DNA from: Elymus sibiricus
Taxonomy: Eukaryota; Streptophyta; Magnoliopsida; Poales; Poaceae
DNA: 64,000 bases
Reading direction: 5' to 3'
NCBI GenBank assembly: GCA_039707655.1
Contig: CM077676.1
Location: 238,904,866-238,968,865 of the forward strand
Program-made: the position numbers and the translations under genes
Notes under the pieces: model-generated
What the model was told of the DNA's origin: nothing
What the model saw: only the letters and a program-made list of their open reading frames with translations
Database searches by the model: none
In this document: positions 45,601-56,477 of the stretch, one piece after another
Numbering within the stretch: the stretch's first letter is position 1
How the letters are laid out: every line of letters begins with the position of its first letter

Positions 45601-46934
45601 ACAATGTTTTATACCCTGACGGGACGAAGCGGGACGGGACGAGGAGGTGCAGCAGATCCGTTTGGTTCGGGGAATGGCTCGGATCCGGGACGGAATTGGA
45701 CGGGACGGTCCAGGTCGCTGGTGTGCCCCCGTCTTCCTCTGCTCGAGCGCATGGAGGCGGCGCCAGGCGGTGTAGAGAGCAGCAGTCAGCAAGGACGGCG
45801 GGGACCGGCCAGAACGGGTCGGTGACGCGCGGATCCGACCATGGGGTGACGGATCTGGCCGGAGAAGAGCGGGTCGGGGCTCCGGCGATGAGCTCTGGCG
45901 GCGGGGTAGCTTTAAGGCCATGGCCATGGCGGCTCCAAGCTGAGAGAGAGAGAGCAAGGTTAGGGGAAGAGGAGAGGGAAGACAGGATGGGCAGGAGAAG
46001 GCAAGCGGCGGCTCATCTGCGGTGGCGGCGGCGGATTCCGGCGAGGTCCATGGCCGTGGTGAGGCGGCGGCGAGCTTGGGAGCTCGCCCTCGGGCACGTG
46101 GGTGCGGCCGTGACGGGAGGAGCTGGTGGCGTACGGGCGGCGGCGGGATCCGGGCCCGGGCGGGCCGGATCTGGGCTTGGCGGACCCTGGCGCATGGGAG
46201 GAGTCCAGGGGCAACGTGGCGGTGCGGGAGTGGTGGAGGGCGGCGGCTGGTGGCGGCGCGGCCGCTGGGACGGTGCCAAGTGGCGGCGCGGGGTTCGGCC
46301 GGCACGGAAAACGATGAGGGCGGCGGCGGCTGGCTATGGGAGGGGCTAGGCTAGGGTTTTGCCAGATTAGGAAGGGATTCGTCTGCTATTTATAGCAGGT
46401 AGGCAATGGGAGAGAATTAGGGGTTGATTTGGAGCCCTTCGATCGCAATCCGACGGTTCCGGTCGGAGGAAGACTAGGGTAGGCTTAGTGGGCTGTGTAG
46501 ATGGGGGGTTGGGCTGAGGAGAGAGGGAAGTTGGCAGCCCGGCACGGTTTTCGGGACACCGAAAACGTCCGACCGGAACTATAGTTTAACGGTTGGGCTA
46601 TCAAACGGACTCCAAATGCGACAAAATTTGGCACGCGATCTACCTACCACATAACAAGACCGCACGCCAACTTTCACCCCATTCCAAGAACATTTTTATC
46701 CCACTTATAAAATGATATTTCGGAGGTGTCGCGGGCGCGTGCGAGTGTGTCGGGTCTCGAAACGGACAACGGAAGGAACAGAGAGAAAGACAACTACGAA
46801 CGGATGCAAGTTTTATGAACACATGCGGATGAAATGCACACCATGACATGGCAAAATGCAACAAGCAAACGAATCACACGACAACGACGGAAATAAATGG
46901 AAGGAATCTGAAGCATCGGTCTCGAGGCGTCACA
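42632..46934 (-). repeat. LARD 5' LTR (4303 bp)
   Basis: On the minus strand it starts TGTGACGCCTCGAGACC and ends GGGCGTGACA. It is intact, unlike the 3' LTR, and serves as the reference that defines the Helitron boundaries. The GC-rich 45600-46340 segment opens frames on both strands (299 codons plus, 261 codons minus) with Ala/Arg/Gly/Pro bias. These are judged spurious, since they are not preserved as the same protein in the sister LTR. Confidence 0.92.
46387..46396 (-). promoter_or_regulatory. TATA box of the LARD 5' LTR
   Basis: The minus strand reads CTGCTATAAATAGCAG, a strong TATA box framed by a CTGCTA/TAGCAG inverted repeat. The GC-rich stretch that follows would be the RNA leader. 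The sister 3' LTR has lost this motif by substitution. Confidence 0.65.
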
Positions 46935-49900
46935 ATTTTACTGCCCTGCTGGGCTAACTCATGACTCACTGAGATCCCATCTCGTGATCATGTCAGAACC
47001 ACATGGTGACTGCTCACAATTATCCCATAGTCCAAGTTACCACATTACTTAGTAGCACATTCGTTAACAAGTTTATAATAATAGGTTTGTCCTCCAGATC
47101 GACTAAGACCAAATAGTGTGACCTAATACGAACTGTGTCCAATACCGTGGACGCGGCTATTCGAATAGATTCTTACACTTTGCAGAGGTTGCGCACTTTA
47201 CCCACACTATGAAGCTCCTGGTCCCGTACCTCGGTACACTTCCCCTTTGGGTGGACCGGTGCTGCTCCAACGAAACCTGCCTAACCCGTGACTCCCCCAC
47301 CGTACCACCGACAATCATCCCTCCCCCGGAGTCATGCCCTGGGTGGCCCCTGTGTCACCCCGTGACACCTGCCACCGTCGTGGCCAAACAAAATTGTCCC
47401 AAACGGGGACTCCTGGGCTAAACAAACAAATGGGCTCACAAGGTTATCTCCGCCTACCGGGCCAGGGTAGCACGCGCGCATAACCTTCCCTCTTTGGTGG
47501 TACCAGTAAGAGAGCACAAAGCTAGACCAAGTCAAGGCCGTCCCATACCGGCAAATGTGGTTGCACGGGTAAGCTCGGTTCGGTGGCACTATGACTCGAT
47601 CCCATCAATGACGGAGGAGGTTTAATTTTAGAAATTCAATTTAACATCTCCATCATCTCATCATAACATCAACATTTATGAGCAAGAACAGTTACTTAAC
47701 AACAGCATGGCAAAATCATAACGGTACTGAAAATCATGGCATGAGATCAAATCATAGCACTAAGATGATACTGGTAAAATATTGTTACTAGCATGGGAAA
47801 ATATGATATGAAAGCAATTCATGATATCACATGGTAAATAACACTAGTATCTAGCACAGATGAAATAACAGGGCTACGGTAGTGCAGACTAACAGATGAT
47901 CTGAAATATACGGCAACACACACAGGGTGCAAGCAAAGTCATCACGCAAGTCCGGAGCTCATGATAAGAGGTTGGCTTGCCTTGGGGTAGAGGAATACAC
48001 CGGGAAGAAGTGCGATGGGCTCGCCGAAAGATTTGCCGGAAAAGTTTCCCTCTCGAAGGGGCTGATTGAAGGGCAAGGGCAAAATGGTCATTTTCATAGT
48101 GTGAAAACATTATGAAAATGATGCCATCGGAACAAGCTCGATGAAATGAAAACGTGGGCGTTGGATTTACCTTAATCGGAGTTACGGTCGCGGAGAAATG
48201 CCCGTTCATTCGTTAAGCGGAGAAACGGACAGAAAACTGTCCATTCCAGCTCCTAACGGGTGAACGTTCACTATTTAATGGATTCGGCCGCTTGCTGAAA
48301 AAAAATGAAAGCACATTTTTGGAAATGCGCTTTCAGTGAACAGAAAGCGCAACGCACTAAGTGCGCTTCCACTTACAGCCGCTGGGCCCGGGTTGACTTT
48401 TACCCTCCGGCTGATGAGTGGGCCCCGCCTTATCTCCTTTCTCTCTCTGTTCTCGGGCCGTCATCCTCTTCCTTTCAGTGAACAGAGCAGGGGCGCCGCC
48501 GCTGTCGACGTAGCCGTCGACTGGCAGCACGGGGAGGACCGCCGCGAGTCTCACCGGAACCAGGGCACCGCACCGCATCCAGGGGTGGTCGCGTGGCCTC
48601 GGGGGACGGCCTGCAGCGCCGACACCGCTGACCGGGACATGGCGGCCACACCACGGCAGGAGAGCCACGCCGGCAGAGCTTCCCCGGCGGGAATGGAGAC
48701 AGCGGCGGCCTGCGGGCACTCAGGGGTGGTCGAGGGCGAGGAATGGGGAGGAGGGGGAGGGCCACACGGCCGAAATCGGGAGGGGGTTGGGCAACGGCAG
48801 AGCTTCTGCCATGGAAGAGGAAGAGCTCGGGGAGCTCGGCTGAGGGGGCGGGGAGGCTGCTAGTGAGGAGGAGGGCTCGGGGACGCGGTATTTATAGCCA
48901 CGGGGAGAGCTACGCGACATCGGCCGAAGCTCCGAGAGCTCGCTACCGTGGCGGCGACCTAGCGGCAAATCGATGTCAGCAGAGGCGGCCACCGGCTAAG
49001 GGATGAGGGGGAGGCTTCCAGGCAATCCACGCGTGCGGTGGGGAGCTCGCCGGCGCTCGCGGACTAGCTGGAGCTCGCTGGAGACGGCCTCCCGAAGCGT
49101 CCAGTGCACAGAGCTCCGGTTTGGCGCGCTCCGCACGTGGTCACCGGGTGGCCACGGCGTTGCCACGCCGCACTCGAGGCCAAACATTGTCTAAGGGGTT
49201 CTCCTTGCTTCGCTGAGTTGACAAGTGCATCTGGATGGGACGGAAGAGGTCTGGTGTGACTGCACCAAGGTCAAATAGGTTCTAGCAGCAAATTTTGCAC
49301 ACGTGGTGTGGCCACCACAGTGCTCCTCTTGGCCTGATCTTGGGCAAAGGTCAATCATCTACCAAGTTAGTCATGCTGGCAAACTTTTAGCACAAATGGA
49401 CAAGTCTAGATGGTACTTCCTTTGTAAACTAGCAATCTGACCAGAAATGAAGATGATGATGCTGGGGTCAAATGGCTAGATGGATTTGGATTATTTTTAG
49501 TGTAGAGTGATGATTTGTTCATGAGAGGTAGCTGGAAAAGTTTCAGCTCAAATTGATCATCCATGAGGGTACTTCCTTCATAGAGATTCAATCTGAACAG
49601 AAACTTAGATAATTTACTAGGGAAGATTGGCTAGATGAAATGGGCTGGTTTTTGGTATCCAGAGGTAATTTATCAATGTTAACCACCCTGAAAAATCTCA
49701 GTCCAAAAAGATCAAGGGAACAAGCACTTCCTTTGCAAACTGGAAATCTGGACAGAATTTGCAAATGGATGCTGTGCTCAAAATTTGAATTGTGGAACTT
49801 GAGATCTTGATGGAAATGGTGAATATATGGGTAGGATGACCTCCACAATTTATTTGGGATTTTTCCTAGCTACCAAAATGGTAGTTCCTTTGGAAAGGCC

Positions 49901-50439
49901 CCAAATTGAAATATTGGCTTTAAATAGGAAAATGCAATTTCCCTTATTTAATTATGGCCAATATTTTTGTGAGAGCTTAATATGATCACAATGAATATCT
50001 CCACAAGTTTTCATGAGCTTTGGAGATGGATAGATAATTTCCTGGATTTAATTCCTCGGAAAGGCAGAAAGAGGAATTAATTCTAGATGAAAAATATTGC
50101 ATATGACTTCGCAATATTTTTGCACATCTAGGGTTTATGGATGAAGGAGGGTCTCTAGAAATTTTGGGAGGATTAACAGAGCAAGGAAAATGATAGCTCC
50201 TTTGTAAACACAAAGGCATGATTTCCAGTTCCACTATTTTGAAACTAGGGTTTGAATGAGGTTCGGGGTTTACTGACGGAAGCTTGGCTGGCACAATAGC
50301 ATGGGAAAGTTATGGAGAGGCTGAGGATTGTCTGGATTCACCTGGTCACTCACCAGATTCCAGAGGAAAAATTTGGGAGAGGAAAGCTAGGAAGGATTAA
50401 CAGAACAAAAATCGATAACCCGGTTTTTGGGGTGTTACA
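46935..50439 (-). repeat. Rest of the truncated LARD 5' LTR (second duplication copy and U3)
   Basis: 46935-48521 completes the second duplication copy. 48522-50439 is the promoter side of the LTR, with a TATA box at 48889-48897 (minus GGCTATAAATACC). The U3 (49400-50210) carries the motif AGTACTTCCTTTGTAAA or variants at 49412, 49570, 49723, 49880 and 50192. The LTR start TGTAACACCCC is at 50439. Small frames at 48336-48863 are GC-driven. No genes. Confidence 0.82.
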
Positions 50440-52690
50440 TGAAACCAGTCCAGTTTATGGGCACGCATGTCAAACACCGGCAGATTAACATGTTCTGCAT
50501 AAGCAGGTCACCAAGAACTTGTGGAACCATCCGAACATCTGTGTCATTCGAAGCCATGTTATTCTAGATGGTGGCACTCACACTCTGCATATGCGAGTTC
50601 CATCCGAACATTTGTGCAGTTCCACAAAATGTAGCTGAATAACCCTGTTTGCACATATAATGAAATAGCGTGATTAATATAATAGTGGCACTAGTTGATG
50701 AAACATACACTAATAAATAGAAGCAACTTCATTTTCTTAATGGGAAAAGATTGCGACACAATAAGTTTATTAAAAGAAAATACAACAGTAGCATAGTATG
50801 AAAAAGCACGATGATGTGGATGAAGGACAGGACTGACCTATGTGAGAGGACTTAGTGAGATCAAGTTATTCTTCAGGTCGCCGTATCTTGCCATGAAGGC
50901 AGTTTGTTGAAAACTATGAACAAATTCAGTGTGGCAGTAGGAGGGGCCTTGAGTCATTCCAATCTCTTTTTTTGTGCAGTTCAACTAAAATTATGGCGCC
51001 CGCCGTGCTGCGAGGGAGAGAGGGGCCATGCGCTGCCTCGACAGTAGGCCTCATAGGGACTAATAAGTGGACTCAATGGTAGGCCTAATAGGACACATCG
51101 ACTCAATTCTCCCGGATACACCTTCTACAAGTGATGAACCAGGAAGGGCCTTGCGTCATTCCAATTACTCTTTTTGTGCAGTTCGACTAAAATTAAGCAT
51201 CCCTGTTTGCAGAAATACTTAAACGTGTCATTACTTTAAGAATGGGACTATTTGATGAAACGTCTACTAACAAAAAGAAGCACTTTCATTATCTACATTG
51301 GAAATGAAATGATAGCAAAGACAGTAGCTCTATTTTAACTATATTATTACTTCATTTTATCAGTGGCACTAGCAGTGTTGCATTAGATTAAGGTGCGAAA
51401 TAATAACATTATTGCGTTCTCATGGCAGTGCCAAAACATTAGGACAAGATCACTAGCTGCATGCAGAGTCAACATGCAGGATCGTTCTGGCAAAGGGTAG
51501 TACCAAAAAGGAACATACCTCGTCATGGGAACCATATCTGCAGTCAACGCCATAGTGGATGGGTTGACACCAGTCACCAACATGGATGATTGTATTCATG
51601 CGACCTTTTTGTGCAGTTCACCTAAAATGAAGCAATGTTTGCATCATGCAGTTAGCAAGAAGTACTTGGTCCCATGAGCTGGCAGCTTCTTCATTAGTTG
51701 CACTAAAAATGAGCAACATCAAGGTTGTTCGTCAAGCTCGTGGAATGTGCAACTATATTTTGGATATGCTTTTGTGCAGTTCAACTAAAATCAAGCGTCC
51801 ATGTTCGTTACACAAATATGAGCAAAGTGCCATTGTGGTGACGGTGACGGCTAATCTTGCAAAGGCTAATTAACTATTGGAGGAGATTAACCACAGAGTT
51901 CAACGAGAAGGTTAGGAACTCCAATCACCCTTTGTGAGTTTAAACTAAAATCAAGAGACGTTGCCCGTGTGACATTTTAGTAGAATTGCACAAGACACTC
52001 TTTCCAAAAAAGAAGTGTTTTGTGTAGTTCACCAAAAGGTCGCAATAGCAACGAGGTGAAATGTATATCTCTGTTTGCACAAATAGGTAGAAAGGCGGGT
52101 GAATAACAAGTGATGAAATATATGTCAAATGAAAAGAAGCATCGTCCTTATCTTAATGGCAATCATAGAAGGACAGTAATAATTTCTAAAGCTACAACAT
52201 TGCTTCGCATTACTGGGGGCATTCAGATTAACAATGACAACTGTTAAATTTGACATTACTTTAATGGTGCCATTGCTTGATTTTACCAGCTACATTAGAT
52301 TAACAGGTGCTAAAGAGTTGGTATAAGGGCATGTTACATTAGGCAGACCAGGACAGTTGCATTTCTAACAAAAAGAAGCAACTTACTTATCTTAACGGGA
52401 AATATAGCAGGACATTAAAACAGTGCCATTGATTCATATTACTGGGGGCATTACATTAAAAACAACATTGGTTAAACATGTCCTTACTTTAACAGTGAGA
52501 TTGCTGCATTTTACCAGCGGCATTAGATCAGCTAAATATTGCCATAAGGGCATCGGACAGTGGGCGCACCAGCACCATGTACCTCCACCGATGATAAAAT
52601 GGTGATGCAAACAAACATCCAAACAGGATATCTGGGTTGGTCCCATTTTTGTACACTATAGCCACCTTTTACTATGTGAGGGCAGCAAAT
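50440..52690 (-). pseudogene. Degenerate gene-like region with repeated exon-like modules
   Basis: On the minus strand the segment TTTTAG followed by TTGAACTGCACAAAA, or close variants, occurs near 50635, 50985, 51190, 51620, 51785, 51940 and 52030. It resembles an acceptor site plus exon start. Two copies continue with related open text, KKEIGMTQGPSYCHTEF and KRVIGMTQGPSW, and one ends at a donor-like CATAG|GTCAG. A second diverged module (GATGAAACATACACTAATAAATAGAAG-type on the plus strand) recurs at about 50690, 51248, 52110 and 52357. I recognise no family. It may be a decayed gene or an unclassified transposon, cut on the left by the LTR element at 50439. Confidence 0.4.
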
Positions 52691-52979
52691 CTAGTGCTGG
52701 AAATACTCTGTTGACTTGTCCCCCAGTCCCCACTTTCTTTCCTTTTTCAATCAGTAGATCGGTTCTATATCTAGTTTGTACTGTGTTTTCCCTTTATTTC
52801 TCTTTTCAACCAAGAGACCGGTTGGGTAGCCAGTCTCTACTACCCCCCACCCCCAATCTTTCCTCTTTGAACCAAGCCCTAGAGTCATGCTAGAACTTTT
52901 CCGCCGTTCTTCCCGCTTTAAACCAAGTCATAGATTTGACTGCATCAAGTAGCTTTACCTCTAATAGTAATAATTTAGG

Positions 52980-53480
52980 TGGCTTTGGAACAACCGATCG
53001 AGCCTATCTATGAGGGGGGCTGAGAAGTAGAAAAAGATCCATATGCAGCAATGTGGGAACCTGGGGCAGTAGAGCAAGGCCGGTTTCAAAGGAAGTTATA
53101 CCTGAGGTTCGTCGGGATTTGGCTAGGTGGGCGGCGGGAGGCCGAATCTGCCCACACCATGGCAGCAAGGAAGACTGGGTCGAAGGCACTCCCTAGCCGG
53201 CGCTGTGTGGGAGAGAATGACAAGGCATGCATATCGGGACGCGCCATCAATGGGTTTGCTCCATCGCCGACGAGGACTGCGTGAACGTTGCACCTTCACC
53301 CCTGCCCCGGCGGAGGGGATCTGGCTGGATCTGTGACCAGCGGTGAGCAGAGAGAGAGTGTGGCCACCGCTGTCATTTTTAGATCTGGAGAGGATGAGTG
53401 TGTGAAGAGAGCAACCCTAGAAAGCAAGAGCGGAGGCTCCTGCTTATATACATATAGTGGAGTAGTTTTCTTTTTTTTTC
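52980..53480 (-). pseudogene. 5' gene fragment with promoter, leader and donor site
   Basis: On the minus strand a TATA box (TATGTATATAAGCAG, 53444-53452) is followed by a CT-rich leader (CTTTCTAGGGTTGCTCTCTTC). Then comes ATG near 53395 with a short GC-rich frame that stops after 26 codons (MTAVATLSLCSPLVTDP), and further GC-rich DNA to CCTCAG|GTATAAC near 53100, a plausible 5' splice site. This has the look of a plant gene's first exon. It could drive the degenerate modules at 50440-52690. The reading frame is not intact, and the function is unknown. Confidence 0.4.
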
Positions 53481-53499
53481 TCCATAAAAACAATCGTTT

Positions 53500-54200
53500 A
53501 AACTTGCGTACGTGTCAGGTCGCACTTTGTATTGTTCATTTCTGGTCCCCGGCCCTCCATTAATTGAACAACCACACGGGTCAAATTATCATGGGTGAAA
53601 ATATAGAACAAACAAGCTCGAACTCTTTTGAACTTGAGATGTCGATGGCACCGTTTGAACACAATGCATCCATGGACTAAGTAGTTTGAATTTGAGGTAA
53701 CGTGTGGCTTTTGCAGTTCACATCTAAATGGGGGCACACCATACATTTTGTTTGCTTACCATGCTATACTTATAAAACATGCACAGTTTACATTTTGAAT
53801 AGCTAGCTAGAGCTTGAAATGTATTGTTTCCAACATAAAGTGAAATCGAATTTCTGAAAATTCGTGATCTTAGCATTTGCAAAAAAATGTAAGAGCCATC
53901 AATTTTTGTTCTGATTTTGAACATAAACTATACGCAACCTTTTTTGAGGGAGACCGGGTCTATTGTAAATGTTTGCAAGTGGTACATAGCATCTCTGATA
54001 AAAAATACATCCAAATTCCAAGACCCACAAACAACCAACTTCAGTCAGAAAGAGTCGTCAACGTGTTGTTGTCGCTGCTATCCTACCGGAGCCGGCTTGA
54101 CCTCGTCAATGACTATCGTGGAGTCTTTGTGCACGTGCCCCTAAGGAGCAGCGCCCCGGAGGCGTAGTTGTCATCATTGATCTGAAGCACCTAATTAATA
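53500..54200. other. Unassigned AT-rich DNA
   Basis: No terminus, repeat family or convincing reading frame is seen. It lies upstream of the candidate promoter at 53450 on the minus strand. Confidence 0.3.
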
Positions 54201-54680
54201 TAACACCAAATTTTCCCATATGACAAGAAACGCTAACCTCACTGTCCCAAGGAGACAACATGAATCTACGTTGGAGCTCCATCGACTACGTCCCGACGGA
54301 CAAACTCGACAAGGATCAAAGCTAAAAGAGCAAACTCGTAGAAAAGGCATCAATCGATGTCACCGATGTCCTAACGTAGCCGGCTTCACCTTGTTGATGG
54401 CAACCGAGTAGTCTTCGTGCATGTGCCCCTAATAACCAGTGCCCTGGAGGAACGCAGTTGTCGTTGTTTAACCCTCACATTGATTCAAAGCACATGACAC
54501 CAAATCTCGCCAGATGACAAGAAACCTTAACCTCACCGCCCCAAAGGAGACGGCAAGAATCTACGCTGGAGTTCCATCGACTATGTCTAGACGAATGAAA
54601 TCAAGGAGGATCGGAGCCCGGAAGACAAACTCGGAGAAGAAGCGCCGACATCGTCCGCCTGAGTGTTGCACATGCGAGGA
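54060..54680 (+). repeat. ~290-bp tandem duplication, TE-like
   Basis: The block ACACCAAAT...GACAAGAAAC(G/C)(C/T)TAACCTCAC...GGAGACGGCAAGAATCTACG and the linked CTACGT/CTATGT segments occur at about 54205-54330 and again at about 54495-54620. The preceding GCCCCGGAGG / GCCCTGGAGG segment is also doubled. It resembles dispersed grass repeats, but I cannot assign a superfamily. Confidence 0.45.
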
Positions 54681-54699
54681 CTAAAAACCCTAACATAAA

Positions 54700-55110
54700 C
54701 TAATAACCGGAGCATAGGCACCGGGATTCCCCTCCCCGCCACCGGCCGACGGAGCCGTGGGAAGAGGGGAGGGGTGAATCCACTGGCTCATCGTTGAAAC
54801 ATGGAGGGGAGAAGCTGCCCTAGCCGCCAAGGGTGAGTGGACTAGATTTGTATTCATACCGAGAATGGATTCAAATTTTATTGGTATTGCAATATACTTG
54901 GTGCTCCTACTTTTTTTAGATTTATCAACAGAACTACAGTCGTATGTTAGTACGACACAGCCTGCACGATATGTAGACGATAGCCAGTCCAGCCGTCTAC
55001 TGGACTCTGGTCACATGCATGGACGAACTGATCTCCCCTGTCGTGCAGGGATCGTCCAGGCAATGACGTGTGTACAGCACTGCTCTAGTACTATCACTCG
55101 TGTCTCTCTT
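54700..55110. other. Unassigned spacer
   Basis: GC-rich (54700-54840) then mixed DNA. Short frames are present but nothing is recognised. Confidence 0.3.
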
Positions 55111-55117
55111 CTAGTAA

Positions 55118-56400
55118 CTCAGCCGACGCATGGGGACGGGGGAGAGTGTGCCTATGGTCGGCTGCTCACTTGCGGTCCCACATGTGAGTGCAAACGCAAG
55201 ATGACGCGTGTTCCATTCCGTGAGTGGCGTGCCGGACCAACCGACCGTGTGGGGTGCGACGCGAACATGACGTGTGTGATGTATACATGTACCATCGTTT
55301 TCTTTTGGTTTTGCTCCATGGCGCAATCCATTGACACAAAATTATATTTAAAAGTCGAGGGCGGGGCTTTTCCTGTGCGTTAGGCGGAGCAGTTTTGCCT
55401 AGTCGGTTCGACGGAGAGGCGAGGAGGACGAGGGAGTAGCGGATTCAACTTACTGCTGGAAAGGTGGGCTGTGTGATTTGATGGATCGTTACTGCTAGAA
55501 AGGTGGGGCCTTGTGATTTGACTGCTCATTATAGTCATTATTACTGCGGCGCTACGACCGGGGTGAGTCTACCCTACATGGTGTACAGGTGCTAAGCATG
55601 CCACATATGCAAAAAAATCTGATGTGACAAGGTAAAGAGAAGAGATTAGAGTTTGGTGACCCCAGGAAGAATCAATGCGAAGCGCGCGGACCTATGCAAA
55701 ACACTTAAATGAGAGAAGTTTACGTACAACATGAAGGAGTTTAGTTGTCAAAGAATTAAACATTTATGCTAATTTTTTTAGTAGACTTTAGCACCCCATC
55801 TAAGCACGTAGTACTATGCATAATTTGGTGCTTGAAACGTCGATCCAGATGCTGGCTGTCCCACATCCAGCATCATACTACTAGTAGTGGAGTAGTATGT
55901 TATAGTAGTACATACGTATGTACTAGTATCGTTGTTCTCTCTTTCTACTATAGTAGTAACTCAGCCGACGCGCGGGGCCGGGGGAGTGTGCCTATGGTCG
56001 GTTGCTCAATTGTGGTCCCACGTGTGAAGTGCAAATGCAAGATGACGCGCGTTCCATTCCATGAGCGGCGTGCCGGACCAACCATGTAGGTGCGATGCGA
56101 ACGCAATGAGCGTGTTGTATATGTACCACCTTTTTCTTTAATTTGAGCTTGTTAGTTTTGCTCCATGGCGCAATCCATCGATACATACAAAACTATATTT
56201 AAAAGGCGAGGGCGGGGCAGTTTCTCCTGGTCGGTTTGACAGAGAGGCTAGTAGGACGAGGGAGTAGCGCATTCAACTTACTACGGGAAAGGTGGGGCTT
56301 TGTGATTGGACGGCTCATTACTACTGGAAGGTGGGGCATTGTGATTTGACTGCTCATTATAGTCATTATTACTGTGAGGGGTAAGTCTCCCCTTCCGCTC
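55118..56400 (+). repeat. ~840-bp tandem duplication with TATA-like element
   Basis: The block from ACTCAGCCGACGC through GCCTATGGTCGG, GCGTGCCGGACCAACC, CCATGGCGCAATCCAT, TATATTTAAAAG and GGACGAGGGAGTAGCG to TCATTATAGTCATTATTACTG is present at about 55118-55545 and 55966-56380. The offset is 835-848 bp. Each copy has a TATA-like TATATTTAAAAG followed by GCGAGGGCGGGG. It may be duplicated promoter-type DNA. No coding sequence follows, because a solo LTR is inserted at 56478. Confidence 0.65.
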
Positions 56401-56477
56401 CCCACTCTAATCTGGTGCATGACACGTCGACCCAGATGCTGGCTGTCCCACATGTCGGCGAAAGGAAGTATAATTAT

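Larger units (their letters stand above)
30200..46934 (-). mobile_element. Complete LARD-type retrotransposon (non-autonomous), with Helitron in its 3' LTR
   Basis: Minus orientation: 5' LTR 42632-46934, primer binding site 42615-42630, interior 39143-42631, polypurine tract 39143-39155, 3' LTR 30200-39142 (interrupted by 31541-36145). LTRs start TGTGACGCC and end GGGCGTGACA or GGGCATGACA. Without the Helitron the element is about 12.1 kb: two ~4.3-kb LTRs and a ~3.5-kb interior with no gag or pol. This matches the published layout of barley LARD elements (~4.5-kb LTRs, ~3.5-kb interior). Flanking five bases are GTATT (left) and ATTTT (right), a mutated target duplication. The empty site survives at about 28247. 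Confidence 0.9.
26700..50439 (-). mobile_element. LTR element with ~4.1-kb LARD-type 5' LTR, truncated, hosting a second LARD
   Basis: On the minus strand the LTR begins TGTAACACCCCAAAAACC at 50439 and ends GGGGTGCCACA at 27671. The primer binding site (27652-27665) and the coding scrap come next. Inside the LTR are a 1.95-kb tandem duplication and the complete element 30200-46934. Without these the LTR is about 4.1 kb, similar to the solo LTR at 56478-60645, with which it shares blocks in opposite orientation. No 3' LTR is found, so the element is truncated on the left. The left limit is approximate. Confidence 0.8.

Noticed and set aside
45450..46349. 299-codon plus-strand frame in the LARD 5' LTR and its partner at 37747-38562
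   Set aside because: GC-rich LTR sequence with Ala/Arg/Gly bias, antisense to element transcription. The two LTR copies differ in frame details, with no domain.
50435..50444. TGAAA as target duplication of the truncated LARD
   Set aside because: The left partner cannot be shown because the 3' LTR is absent, so no duplication is claimed.
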